Origin: Monosiga brevicollis MX1
Lineage: Eukaryota; Opisthokonta; Choanoflagellata; Craspedida; Salpingoecidae
Reading direction: 5' to 3'
Assembly: GCF_000002865.3 (NCBI RefSeq)
Contig: NW_001865039.1
Location: 1,268,504-1,332,503 of the forward strand
Length of the DNA: 64,000 bases
Shown here piece by piece: positions 34,701 through 48,400 of this stretch. Position 1 is the first letter of the stretch. The number at the start of each line of letters is the position of its first letter. The translations under genes and the position numbers were made by a program. The notes below the pieces were generated by a model. It was given only the letters and a program-made list of their open reading frames with translations. It did no database searches and was not told the origin of the DNA.

Positions 34701-37700
34701 ATCTCGACATGGCCTCTTCTGCTGGTACGGCATTTTTTGGTCTCACTCACTTTACACAACAGCCATTGGCATCCAATGTCTCCCCCCCGCTTCCTCCTCG
34801 CCCCCTCCCTTGGACGTTCGTCGTGGCTCATGTTGCTTGAATCTTTAGGCGCATTCTGGAACCTGGTTGCTGGCCTTGACGAGAGTGCTTTAAGTCAATG
34901 CTTGCCGCAACGTCAACTCTTTTTCCTCTTGCGACCCGACAATTACGGCTTACCTGGGTAAGCCGAGGGCAACTAGATTGCATGACTGCTTGATTGCGCG
35001 TTTGTCACACTGAGACAGCAAACTTGTTCACTGCATCTGTGTTCTTGCTTTTTTGCAGCACAACTGGCATAAAGGCGGGCAAGTGCGAAGAGCATACTTT
35101 CCACGACGCTGAGGCCCAAGCGCACACGCTATTGGCTGCGTGGTGCACCTTCCGCCTGCTGGATAACAGCTATGTCCGCTTGGTCTCAGGCAGGAGGGGC
35201 ATGCCCAACGTGCTCGTCCTCCACACCAAATTTGACGGTGGCCTCCTCGTACTCACCTTGAACACACTCATTGTGGACCCGCATGACCGATTGCAACAAA
35301 TTGCCTACCTGCGTCAAATCTTTGACAGCCAGCCCATGGCCACGGCCGACGCCAGCCATCTCGACCCAGCGGTGAACCCAGCGCCTAGCACAAACCCATA
35401 TGACCCATCTTCTTCCCTGGCTGCCACCTCCACCGGCAGCACTTCTGCCTCGACGGCTCCAGTGACGGGACTGACGGATACTTCGCACTCTGCCTTTCCG
35501 TTTTCACCGACAGGAGATAAAGTTGAGTTTTTCCCCAAGCAAACTCAACCCACAGCCTTTTTCCGTCGCGTCATCAATGCCCACCAAGAACCCGTGCTTT
35601 TTACGCCCTACTTGCTTGTCCCTGTTGCGCACAAGACGGTGCGTGTGCTGGCTGACTACAAGCGTCTGCCATCCAATATGACCTCATTTGGCGGCAGTCA
35701 CAAGCCAGACCGTGGGGCTGCCCTGCGCGTCATCTCTTCTTTGGCGCAACAACGCTGGGTCTTTGCTCTGAGCAGCAAACATGGTCGTCTTGGCCGGCCA
35801 GCCGTCGTGACTCAACAACTTCTGACGCGCCGCCTGCGCGAAGGATTTTTGCTCGTGGAGAGCAATCGAGCCTGCTTGTCGTTGGTACGCGAGCTCGCAA
35901 TCCGTCGCCCATCGGGCGAGGTTGGCACGTTATCTGTGCAGTTTATTCTCTTTCAGCGCACTTACGACGTTGCTGCCATGGAAGCCTGGGCCGAGCCCGA
36001 GGCCGGTGTTGTGCTTGATGATCCTTGTAACCCACTTGCCTTGGTGGGTAAATCCTGTGCCAACGTGGTCCAGAGCGTCTTTGAGCATGATCTGGCCCTG
36101 ATTGCGGCTCTCAGCACCTTTGACACGCTGTACGAGCGTCTCTGTAATATCGTTCAGGCGGACAACAAGCCCTTCGGCCCGCTGGAACCGCCATTGTTGA
36201 CCGAACAGCAGACGTTGTATGACAAGCGTGCTGGTGCCACTGTGCGCATTTTGCCGCCGCAATTCGATATTGTTGCTCTTTTGCACGTGGCCCAACAACA
36301 CAATTTTGCGCTTCGCTCGTTTGAAGCCAGCTCCTCCCGTGATGCTGCGAAGAAAGGCGGTGAATCGAGCGCTGAAAGTGGAGCTGAGACCGCAGTTGAG
36401 CGCACCTCAGTGGATCTTCATCAGCAAAAATTGGATGGTCTGCAAGAGGAGCCACCGCAACTTGATGCCCTCGCACCGGGAACCTGCCTCGTGAGCGCGC
36501 ACAACCTCCTGGTTGTGCAGTTTTTGGCTCATCTAGAGCAAATGACCGATGCGGAGCTCAAGCTCAGTAGTAAGGATCAGGGCAACTTGCGTGCCATGCT
36601 GGGGAACGACGAGGCCTTTGACAGAAGTGACACGAACGTACCGGGAGCCGACGGCCTGTACCGTTGTTTTCTTAAGCTGGACGAGCACGATACCATGTTG
36701 ATTTACGTGATCGAGGAGGCGACAAATCGCGAATGCTTGCATCATACCACAAGTGAAGCGCGGCGATGCTGCATTCTGCCCATGTTCTCACCCGACACAA
36801 CTGCGACAACGCCACACGTCGATTCGACGCCTGGCCCTGCAAGTGAGAGCTCATTGGATGATGCGACGGCCGATGACAGTGTGCCAGGCGAGGAAAGTTC
36901 TCGTCCCAACCCCAAAAGTTCCAGACGGAGCGTGAATGAAGCTAGCCCGGGCTCGCCAGCACCGCGGTCACCCGCTGCTACCGTATCGCATGAGACGGTG
37001 GCACACCGCAGCTGGCGCATTTTTTGCTTTGCCTGCTCCTCGGCTCAGTTGTTGGAGTCGGCTCCCTCCTGCGCTCCCGGTGCACCCTCTTCCTTTGATC
37101 TTCGATCTGCAACCCTGCCAGAGCTGCTGTATGACCATGGCAAGCGTGACTACCGCACCGCAGCAGGTGTCGGCAAGGCTCAAAAAGAAGGTGCCTCGCC
37201 CACCGGGACCGCCGAGCAGGCGCACGGGCAAACACTTGAGCCCTCTGTATCAGAGCGCAGTGAACCTCACTCGCGGCGTGAACCAGGCCCAGGCCCTCAC
37301 GTTGTAGCGGACAACGGTCCAGGCAGTACGGCGGCTGGATCAACCGCCCCTCGAAACCAAGGCCTGCTCGACATGCCTGTGGACATGGTGGCGGTTGTTC
37401 GGACAGCCTTTGCCCGGGCCTTTTGCGCCGCCGCGTTTGTTCGGATGCAGCAGCGCCTCTATTTGCACGACGACGACTTGAGGGAGGCTCTCGCATGCTG
37501 CGACACCCAAAGTCGCGCCTCGTCGCTAACTGACCTTGTCATCGATCTGGAGCGGTGGCGTGATCACGAGGTGGCGCCAGGCTACCAGGCGCGTGACCTG
37601 GGCTTTGACGTGCGCCGTCGCTTTGCCGCCATTCTCGAACAAAAGTTTGCTTTTGCCAGCACGATGGAAGTCGACAATCTTTTCTATCGCGAGCATCCGC

Positions 37701-40700
37701 ATCTCAACATAGCCGTGGCCTCCCCCCGCATCGTTCTGCCAACCGCAGCGCATGATGATGGCGAGGATAGCTTGTCTCGCACGACGAGTGTCGGGGTAGG
37801 GGCCTCTCCCGCTCTGACTTATCGCAGCGTGGGCCCTAGCCATGCCGTGGGCTCGACGAGTCTAGGCGCGCTGGCAACTTTTGCTCTTCAGGGAGCGCAG
37901 GTACCGGTCAATTTGGACACACGCACCGAGACTCAGGCCAGCGACCAAGCCTCCAATACCTCATTAGACGACGACTTTGATTTCGAGCAAAGTGCGCTTT
38001 TACGCGTCCAGCCCATGTTCTTGGAGCTCTGGCTTCATGTTACGATCAAGGGTGGGTCGCGCGTTATCAACGCACCCGTTCGCCACCTTGCGCTGCGCTT
38101 GGAGGACATGCCACCTGAGCTGCAATACGCCTCTCTGGACGATCTGGAGGATGTGGGCATTGAGCTGCGCTTGAAAACACTGGCACCACTTACTTATCAG
38201 CGGACAGGCACTTTCTTGGCAAGCAGCGCCCATGGGAACAGCGGGGCGATGCGTTTTCTCGCCGACTTCCATCGTCAGTGTGAATGGCTGTTTCGAGACG
38301 AGCGCTTGTCTTTGCAGCGCTGTGCCTTCAAGCCGGAGCGCACCTACTGTCGGCAGCTTGTACAGCATTTGCGCGAGGCACCGCCCGTGCACACGCTGGC
38401 GGGCATTGAGACTCACGAGCTGCGGCTGCCGCGCTTGCAATCTGTGTCACGGCTTTCGGCAGAAAAGGTCTTGCACAACGAGTTTTGCCTCGGTTTCATT
38501 CCCACGCTGCATCACATGCGCATTGGTGACTACATCGTGCTTGTACCCGCTGAGTATCTTCCTGCTCGACCCCGCAACTCGCCCCCTGCAGCCGCCGCCG
38601 CCGCCTCTGGACGGAGCTTGCACGAACTCTTGCGCTGGTGCCGAGAAGAGCCCGTGCCCTTCTGCCGGCCACCGGAGGACAGCGGAGGCGTATGGTGCCT
38701 GTCTGAAGAGCAAACCTCGTGGGACACCATTACACGTCCGGAGGTGGACATTTCACATCACTATCAGCTGCGACGCGAGGAAAGTCCGGCCTCGCTGCCT
38801 TTTATGCTCATGTTCCGCCTGCACCATGGTGCGATTGAGGTGGTGTTCCACACGCGCAACGAAGAGTTGCACCCCATCGAAGAGCGAGCCAAGCAGTCCG
38901 TGAATAAAATCATCGAGCTCATCTTTCACCGCGTTAACCAGCAAATGCTGTTGGCCGACGCAGAGCAAACGCACTCGGCGTCACCATTGGTGCTGAGCCC
39001 ATCCTGGTTGCCAAAGATTACACGACGTGAGCAGTATAGCCCACCGTCTGAGACCGATACCAGCCTCTCCGTCGTGCGCGTTCATCAATATGATGATTTG
39101 TCCGCTGGGCGTGGTGAGGGCCGACGTGCTTCAGTCAGCTGGGGTCGATCTGTTACCGAAGATGCATCTTCGCTGCATTTGATAGGAAGTGAGCCCGCAG
39201 AGACGGCCTCGGAGTACGGCCGACCCAGCTCTGTGCTTGAGCCGGACCACTACTTTCCACCCGGTCACTACGCTGGCAATCTGCTTTATCGCTGCGCTTT
39301 TAAACTGCATCCCCGCTTGCCGGCTCAGGAGGCCCTCTCCGTTGCCGTCAGCTGCCTCGAGACCTTCCAACTCGTGGAGGAGCCATTGTGGTTTTTCTTT
39401 CGCGATGAAGACACCGATGCCATCCATCTCTTACACGTCACAACCTCCACGGTTGAGCAGCAGGCTCTTGAGGCAGATACTATGGCTTTGCGCAGCGCCT
39501 CTCAGATTGCGGCACGCCCCGATGAGCCTCCTGTTCTCCTCAACGGAACCGAGGTGCGCACTGTTGAGGTGACCAGCGTCTATTCCGATGATCAGAGCCT
39601 GGTCAGTGGTAGTTCTGGAGCAAGGGCCAATGGCACCCCATGCCTGGCCCTATACGTCTTTGGGCATCGTTGCGTGAGCAGCTCCGTGCACCAGAAACTT
39701 GTCAAGATGATATCAGCGCGGTTGGACGAGAGTATTCAATTTGTTTTGTCTCTGCAGCTCCTGCGCAACCCCAAGTCACGCCTGAGCTCCTCTGATCTAG
39801 ATTTTTTGCGGCCCAGCCCAAGACCCTCACATTGTTTGCGCTGGGCTCTGCCTCGCGCCGTGTGTGACGAACGAGTGTTTCTTCTACTGCTCAAGCACCA
39901 ACTCAAGATGTTTTTGCTTCGCTTGCACCTCGGGCCGTCAGCAGCCAAACGCGAAGCTGCCATTGCGGAAGATGACGCAAGGCCCGATTACTGTGTTGAT
40001 CCACGCCGCCGCTGGGCCCACATGCCTTGGACGCAACACGCCTACCTGTACAACAAGAGCGATGGGTCAAGCCGCCTTGGCAAGCCCAGCCGTGTGATGT
40101 CGGACGACGGTCACGGCCTCGCACTATTGACGGTCAGCACGCGTGAGGCTGAGGCCCCTGACATGGACGCTGAACTTGTGGAAGACCGAGCCCACTTTTT
40201 TGCCATGCTGGAGTCAGCGTCGGACAAGGCTTTGGCCGAGGCGTCCCTCAGTGAGTACCGCCGGGATGCCCTCAACGAGCTTTTGGGCGCCCAAGCCATG
40301 CTCTTGAGGCCAGCGCTGGAGGCCAACGATTATGCACGGTCTTTGATCACCATTCCCTCACCACACGAGCCTGCAGCCGATACGCGTTACCTACAACTCG
40401 ATATCTGGAGCCATGGCACGGGCCTGCGACCCGAGCCTCTTTTGCGGCGCTTGCTTCAGTCCATGGCCTTTGCCTGTATTGACTATGCCCTCGAGATGGT
40501 GATTCAGGTGCACAGTCCGGTGCGCTACCAACTACCATCCATGCCCGTGGCAGATTTGGGCGATGCGACTAATGGCCGCAGCGCAGGGCCAAGGGTCATT
40601 TCCAAGCGGGAGGCGCGCAGCTTTGGTAATCGACGGCGGAGTCATTCGGTGCCGGACCCGGCTCAGACGAGCGCTGTGCGACTTGTTCTGAATGATCTGG

Positions 40701-43065
40701 CTGCCGTTGAGGGAGCTCGCTTGTTGGCAAGTTGTGAAGCGGCCTACTACGCAATCAGCACTCATCGATATGAGCTGGAATCTACCACTCGCCAGGATGC
40801 CCTTTTGCACCGGCTGCGTCGCCACCTTCGGAAGTACAATGCCGCTCTCTTTGTGGGCACGACGGAGCTTCACTTGCAGCAGGAGTTGGCATACGAAACC
40901 ACAGAGGATCGCAAAGCCGTCATCGTCCTGGGATCCAGCCCGGCTCTGCTGCTGGCTGCGCAGCAACAGGCGCTGATGCTGGACACCCGTCTCTCAGCGC
41001 CGAATCCGAGTTTGGGCACGCCGGGTGTGGGCGCTCGAAGCGGTGGGGTCAAGGGAAGCACTCCCTCCGGACCTGCAAGTGCCGAATCCACCAGCTTGCG
41101 TCGCTCAGAATCGACAGACTCAGAGGAAGGCGCCAAGCGCCATTCGCACGGTTCAGCGCAGGGTGGGCGCGGTCTCGCTGGTCTCGGACGCCGCGGGGGG
41201 ATTGACCGATCCCGATTTCTCGGTCGCCAGGGTCGCAATTTTCCTCCAGGCGCTGCACCCACCGCTAATCAGGCACAAGGTCCTGTCAAACCAATGGACA
41301 TCATTCTCGGGAAAGGCAGTCAGGGATCTTTACTCGTGGACGGTGCGCGGCATTGGCTGGTCATGCTCACGGTGGGCGCGGACTCTCTTACGGCCTTGGC
41401 GTACAATGCACAATCGGACTTGTTGTCAGATATCGACGGTATCGTTCGCAGTCAGGTCAGCTGGACAAACGCACGCGAGGAAGCGGCAGCGGGTGTGGTC
41501 CTCAGCAAGTTGGGGTTGCCAGCCCTGGTGACCACACACCATCTGCGCTCTCAATTAGCCGAGGGCAAGCTGACCGACCTTCTACGACATCCATCCCCGC
41601 CTGCACAGCGTGGAAGCAATGGCGTTGCAGCAATGGCAGCAACGTTGGCGGCAACAGGGACCACTTCGTCAGGTGCAGCATCATCAACAATGGCGGCGCC
41701 CTTGGAAGAGGATGGTGCAGGGGGAGCGCTCACATCGGATGAGCGTCGGGACTGGCCCACCGATTTCTTTGATGTTGTGCGTCAACATCCGTCAGCGCCC
41801 TTGCGAGTGTCTGCAGCACGGGACGTGGTCAACCAACAAGGCTTACATTTACTGGCACTCCAACGAGCGGACACGCTTGCTCGCCAGCGCTGGATTACCA
41901 TTCGGCGCAAGCACATTGAGTGGCGCGAGAAAAGCAAACGACGCGAACAAAGCATCAAAACGGGCGGTTACCCCGAGCCAGTTCCCTTTGTGCAAGATTT
42001 GCTCGCATGTATGCGGCATTCGCATTATTGCGCCAGTCCCATCTTGCCCCGCCTGCAGCATGACGGTGAGGGTGAAACAATGCAGACCGTGCTCCCGGCT
42101 CGCGAGGCTCTAGCACATCGTCTTCAGCTGGACAAGGCTCGCGATATCTATGTGCACTATGCCGAGCAAACCTTGGGGTTTGCACAAACTCTGCGCACAA
42201 AAGACGCTTCGTTACCGGAGCTGCGCATCAAAGCCGCATCGACGCCCCACGCCGAGGTGGAGCTGGATGCGCTGGAGACTGGACACATGTTTTTGCAGCG
42301 CTGCAGCAACTACCTGGAGGTGCGCGGGGCAATTGTGCTTGAAGTCTTTGGTCGAGGTGCTTTCCTCTTCGTGCGCATGTATAGCATGCATCGCTTGGGC
42401 TTTTTATCACAGATGGGGGATGTGACCTACGGTGCCGAACGTGCACAGGATGCGCACCCACGCGAGTTTACTCGGCGCTGCGGTGATTTGCAGGACGACA
42501 TGCATGTGCATTCTCTTGCCTTTGATTTTTCCGTTCGCGAGATCAACCGCCTGTTGGATGACATGAGCACCCCGTTTTCCGTGCCGCAACTTCTTGAGAG
42601 TCTTGTACGAAAGCACCCGAAGCCACCGCGATTTGCGCACAACTTTGCAGGTTGCAGGCTTCTCAGCCCAAGCGCAGTGTTGTTGCAGGGGCGAGAACAT
42701 CTGACGCCACGTTGCCCACTCATGCGGATCGCGGAGAGTGTTGCCAAGGAATTTCAGATGGAGCCGGACGATCTCATGGCGCGCGCACCGCATGATGACC
42801 GGCTCCTCAGTCGGCTGGAGCAAGAACTACCCTCGGAGCTCGTGGTGGAGGCCCTCATGATCCGCATCTTGTCCGAGCCAGAGCGGTACAATCTAGTGTT
42901 GCGATCCACCAGTCACTCTAGTCGACACTTGCTGTTCATTCGGCCACAGGGCGATCGCCGTCTCGAGTGTGCTCTGGTTGTATTGGTGGACCCACTCAAG
43001 CTGGCTCGGGACACACGCGAGCTTAACAACGGTGAAGTGCGTCATGGCTATACGTGTCTCTTTGT

Positions 43066-43115
<50 letters not shown>

Positions 43116-44916
43116 GAAGATGATGCTTAGTGGTTTTGTCAGAAGCGCGAGTGATTTCCAAGAAATCGCACATCAAAACGGTGACAGGAAGTCAGGGCTC
43201 ACATGATCTTATGCTCTGAAACAGGACTCTCGATTTCGTTTGCAATATTATGTGCTAGCCAGTACCATGGGTATCAAGGTGCCGAAGGCCCAACCTCGTT
43301 TTCGGGTCAGTTGATGCCCTTGGTTGCCACATCTGTTTTTGCAAGTGCTCTTTGTATATTTCTTCCTGATCGAGTTGTGGGTTTGCACCTTTTCCCTCAT
43401 TTGAGCAGGGCTCGCGTGACGACGGAGAACCCATGCCGGTATGCGGGCCTGTCTTTTTCAGCAAAGAGCGCTTGGGGATCGGCCAGCTCACTCCGGGCCG
43501 AGCGCTCCCTTGTCTCCCCCGCCCCTCTCCTTCATACACACGCGGCGTTTCAAAGTCTCACTCACACTGGGTATCTGTCCTATTCGACTACATTTGCAGC
43601 TGCTTGAAACGCATGCGCGGCATGCAGAGCTTTGCGAGCGAGTGTTTGCACACACGCTTGCGCGCGCTTACAAGCATCAGTGGCGGGACAAGTGAGTGTG
43701 TCGCTGGCTTCATCGCGCTCCCTTACATAAATCACCGCGCCATTCAGTGTATTTGCTCGATTGTCTTGCTTGTTAGCTTGTGGAATCGGCTGCGTGTGTT
43801 CACCGCGGATAGCAGTCTGGAGCACGGTACTGAGCCCGCGGCTCCCTCATCGACGGCTTCGAGCGCAGCAACCCCCGTCAGCGATGTTGGGGCAGTACGG
43901 CCCAAGCGATCGGGACGCTTCTCTTTGTTTGGCCGTAAGGCAGGGCGTGTGGAGACGGCCACGGTCACAAGTGCCCAAGCTTCGGGCCTGAGTGCTGCGT
44001 CTCCCTCCTCAAGCATCACGCTGCCCGTTATTCCGTCAGCCGATGAGACAGTTCAGGCTTGGGTGATCGAGTTGTTTGTGCTCAGCCACCGCGTCAACTT
44101 GACCAGCACAGACGCCAGCATTGCAGCCCTTGAGGCCATGCCTGAACTGTGGCCCCACCTCTTAGTTGCTTTCATGCGGCATATGCCTGGTCAAACGCTC
44201 CTGGTGGAGAAGGTGCGTTGTCTAATTGTCATTCTTCTGCTGCGCATGGACCTCTGAGGCTCAACAAGACATCTGCCGTGCCCGATAGTTGCGCGCACCA
44301 AGTGCGGAGCCACCAGTGATGGATAAGGATTCCTCCAGCGGCCAGTTGAGTGAGGAGACAGCGCCGAGCGTTGTGGCCGTCGAGCAATATGTCCAAGAGT
44401 ACGATCATTTAATCGTGTTCAACGATCAGGAGCAAGGCGTCGCCGTGGTCATCACGCGGCTGGGCGAGCTGCTAAGATTTCTGCTTATTATAAAGGAGGT
44501 GCGTGGGACTTGATTGCTGCAGAGCCTAGACATTTGGGTTCATCTGATCCTTGCATGTTGCTTCCTATAGCTTCCGCCAATGGCCACGCGCCAGTCCTCC
44601 GGTGTGTTGGCATGTCTGTCAGGCAGCACCTCAATGGGGTTTGGATTCGGCATACTTGATTGGACATACGCCACGCTCACCTGCTCCTTTCCCGTCTGTG
44701 CTTGTACCTGCGTCCCAATAGGTGGCGCCGTGGCTATGGCTCTTGCTGCAGCGACGCCTTCACCGGTTTCAGAGGAAGCACTACGTCATGCGCAGGTACG
44801 CTGATGGCACGTTTGTCACAGGAAAACTCATCCAGCTCACGCTGTTTTTGAGGGCTCATGTTGCTTCTCTCTGCTCGGGCTTGTGGCGGCGTAGGCATGT
44901 GTTAATGTCATGTTAG
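31703..44916 (+). CDS. SZT2: SZT2 homologue, KICSTOR complex scaffold (about 3,500 residues)
   Basis: SZT2 is the large KICSTOR subunit that recruits GATOR1 to lysosomes and so restrains TORC1 when amino acids are low. Proposed first exons are 31703-31707 (ATG AG), 31852-32035 and 32236-33521. The third carries a von Willebrand A-like segment: YRLVISLDVTTSMACVD, SSGEVLLDRM, SPVLIVLTDGCVSIPSQ and SNCDFGRMPDSELIEHLA. Human SZT2 has FVIELDLSPS, DDSTGEILFD, GIIVITDGVTSVPD and YDCSFGHVPNVEL (recalled). Smaller exons follow at about 33634, 33800-33935, 34070-34157, 34290-34495, 34604-34730 and 34845-34957. One exon then runs from 35059 to about 43036-43065. Later exons are 43600-43691, 43777-44212, 44289-44498, about 44571, and 44722 to about 44800 or 44916. 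The last frame is ambiguous. Exon joins between 33670 and 34300 are uncertain. Total length is close to human SZT2 (3,432). Confidence 0.85.
43066..43112. repeat. (GT)n microsatellite beside the SZT2 giant-exon donor
   Basis: About 23 GT units begin at or just after the 3' end of the 8-kb SZT2 exon. A better donor (gaa|gtgcgt) lies 30 bases upstream at 43037. Confidence 0.95.
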
Positions 44917-45023
44917 CCGCTGCATGGCAGCGCCTGTGATTCGGGATCACTCTTCCTGCAGAGTTTTGTTGTGTTGAGTTAGCCGCTGCCTGGCAGCGCC
45001 TGTGATCGGGATCGCTCTTCCTG
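44912..45023. repeat. Direct duplication of about 46 bp
   Basis: Copies at 44912-44958 and 44978-45023 both begin gttagccgctgc and end ctcttcctg, with few differences, separated by 19 bases. The first copy overlaps the proposed SZT2 stop. Confidence 0.9.
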
Positions 45024-45410
45024 TGTTAAGTGCAGAGACAAGCTAGTTTGGTCATCTTCTGTGAGTGTCACCCATAATAAGTGTTACATGTACGTATTCT
45101 TTAGGCGAATCAAGGAGTTTCAAATCAGTTCTTCCATGCCACACTGTATACCAATATGAACTAACAAGCACATACACCAATTGCACAGCCTCGCGCTCAA
45201 ATCGCATCCAGGGCGATCGTCTCAAGGTCAGGGTCACGACAAGGAGTGAGTTCGCACAAACTCAAAAATGATGGGCATGTAACGGTCGTAACGGTCAAAC
45301 AGTCAAAAAAAAACAAAACTGCAAACTGCAGTTTTAACTGTTTTTAACAACATCGATCGATGTAAAATTAAAATCCCTCGTTCTTTCATTCAACACACAA
45401 ACCGACCGCG
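44917..45410. other. Short intergenic region after SZT2
   Basis: It contains most of a duplicated segment and a palindromic-looking AT-rich patch at 45295-45375 (actgcaaactgcagttttaac and cgatcgatg). It probably holds the SZT2 3' end and the promoter of the next plus-strand gene. Confidence 0.45.
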
Positions 45411-48400
45411 ATGGCGACGGCGGCAGACCTTGGGTTGCCAGCAGCCGATCAGCTTCGGTTCTCGCTTTATCATCCCGATGCAACACCTTCCTACGGGCGG
45501 CATGGGAGCAACGTAAGAGCTAGCTTTGCATTGCGAGCTCTGTCGCTGTTTTGAGCTCGCGTTTTCGGATGGGGCATGCATGTCCGACACTGTTCCGCCC
45601 TGCACTGCTCAGATCTTTTCTCACATCCCAATTGCTGTGTACTCACGTGTTTGGGTGAGGCAGGTACACCCCTTTTTGGGCACAACGCGGCCACAGCGTG
45701 CAGACGCTGATAGGCGAACAGCCCCTCGCGTAATGGCTCATGCCAGTCTGAATCCGGTCAATGAGGCCCGGGCCATGGAAAGTCAGCCGCCGGCTGCCTC
45801 GTCGGCGTCAGCACCGGAGTCAACTACTGTCATCGAGGCTGAGACGGATGACTCGTCCCTCTTTCCAGCAGTGATGGAACTTCGCCTTCGTTTACGGCAA
45901 AACCTGGTCCGGCTTAAGCTGTTGGCGCAGACGCAAAACTTGCGGGGGCGCCCACAGCCGGGCCCAGCGCGCTCGGCAGCGCACGATGGAGCTGCGTCTG
46001 CGAAATTGGCTGCCCAGGCTCGTCAACTCAAGGTGAGCAGCGAGCGTGAGCCCGCTGGCATTGCAGCTCAAAACATGGATCAAGCATGTCCCTGGGTACA
46101 GCGCAGTGCCTGCTCATGCTTGCACAACCTTGTTTGGCTTCTCACCCGCCGTAGCGCCGGTGCGACATGCAGCCCGACTCCCTGAAACTTGAGGTGTGTC
46201 ATGGTTGGTTCGTGTGATTCATGGTAATTTCTGTCTGCCAAACTAAGTTCAGAGCTTGGTCTTCATGTCGGCCATGGGCTATAGGAGCTCCGAGACCTTT
46301 TGGATCGCATCGTTCTGGCGTTGGAACACCGTGAGGTCGATGATCAGGACCTTTTCGAGGCCGCACGGCACATTGAGGCCACCTTGGGCACGCACATGCC
46401 AGTTGCTGTGGCTGAAGAGGTGCGCGTGCAATTCAGTGTTTGCCTTGTCTGTTTGTCATCCTCCTCAACTGATGCACTCGGTCTGATTCTGGATTGATCT
46501 TCTCGGGCATGTTGTGTAGAGTGGACGACCGCTGCGCCTTAAGCAGGTATGAGAGCTCCTGTTGTTTGGCATGGCCTGGCAGGTGGAGTCAAGCGCCTTC
46601 AAAACTTCCTGTACCCCTTGCACACGTGCAGTCTCAATGCCTTTTGCGTATTGTTGTTCAAAGCTCCTAGCTGGTGCTATGCATAGATGCCAAGCGCGGC
46701 GGCCAGCCGAATGGAATGACCGATTTCATGTGCCAGGTATGACAAGAGTCGGCGCCCGGTTCTGCTCGGTTCTGCTCGTACAACGGGGATTTTGCACAGT
46801 CATGGCACCTTCTGTCTCATGGTGCCACTGGTCTCAGCAACACAATCAGCAGCCGATCGGCGGCGGGAACGAATTGCCTTGAGCTTGGCAGAGCCTACTC
46901 GAGGGCCACCTGCAATAATGGCACAAAAGGAACGCGAAGGGCGGAAGCCTCAGGCAGCCTCTTCTCGGCAGCCTGCCGCTCGGCTTCGCAGACCCGCTCA
47001 GATTCGTCGCGAAACCGGAGGTGCACCGCGTACGGCACTGACCCGCGGGCCTCAAGGTGCAAATCATCTGCATTCCGCACACACGCGCGCCCCTGTGCAA
47101 AGTCGGGTTACGGGTCGCTCAAATACAGCACACCGGGCTTCCCAGCATCAGCCTCATGCTGCCAGCGTTGCCAATTCACAGCGCGCTGTTCGTGGGCCAC
47201 GAACACAGCTTGACCGAATGGTAAAACCTGCCGATCAAGCAAGCCCGGCGACCCCAATGAGCGTTACACCAATGCCTCTCGAAGCCACAGACAATCAGTC
47301 TGCCGAGTCGATGGCGCCCAATGGAGATTTGGAGCAAAACATCACGCTGTCTGCTGAGCAGCCGGTGCAGGGCGTCTGCGAGGCACATGCTGGTGAGCCA
47401 CCCATGTCCTCGCTCTCCGCGGTCGACCCGATGCACGACCCGTTGAGCAAGTGCACTGTGGCGCCGGTGCTCGATATGACAGCCGCTGCGGCGACCAATA
47501 CTTTATCAACCGCGACCGACGAACTCCCGAAGAGCCCACGTATGGGCACGGTGGCGAACCAGACGAATCATCAGCTGGCTGCAATGCATGAGCTTCGGCG
47601 CGATCAGCCTGTTGCAGCGTCTGCACCTATTTCATCGCGGGAAGTGACACCTCAAGTGAGCCCGCCTGGGGCGTCGGCTAATGTTCAGCTGCCACACGCC
47701 GAGACGAGGCCACACATACCGAGCTCGGCCCGCGAGCAGCTGCAGCAGAGTCTGGCTCGCCTGCGTGCCCTCGAGCTGTCCTTACGCGAGCACGCTTCGA
47801 ACCGCACATCGGGAGCACTTCGTGCGCGGTCAATAGAGCCTTCTTTTGCGCCAAATTTGCCATGCACACCTGGTGGGACCGGTATGCCACCCGTGGCGTC
47901 CTGGTCGTCAACTTTGGACAGCGGCGTTATCTACAGCCAACCACTAACTGCGAATCTCCGAGGGGCAAATGCGCCCGCCCACCCGCCCGCCCCGTCAACT
48001 GCTCAACGTTGTGATCGCACACCCCTTTGTTTGTCGCCGGCTCAGCTGGCATCCTTTGAGGCGTATCGGGTACGAGTCTTGTTTGCACAGAAACACAGCG
48101 CGCATGAGAAAAGAAGAGAGAGAAAGAAAAAGGAACAAACTCAACTCGCCTGCCTTCTTGTTGATTAAGGCAAGGTTTGGGCCTCACTACCTTTGTGCCC
48201 AATATTGCATGACTTGTAGGAGAAATACCGAGATTTTTGCCAGCAACGCCGGTGGAGTACGGGTGTGGCCAGGGCTGACATGGATGGCTTGGTCGAGGTC
48301 TTGTACGATGAGCTGTTGCATATCGTTGCGAGCGAGACGAGCACTTGCTTGAACGAGGCATTGGATGAGCTTTTGGATATGGAGCTGCGCTTGCCCAGCG

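Noticed and set aside
43037-43117. Coding through the GT repeat (Val-Cys run) at the end of the SZT2 giant exon
   Set aside because: A good donor precedes it and the next exon continues SZT2-like sequence in phase, so the repeat is most likely intronic.
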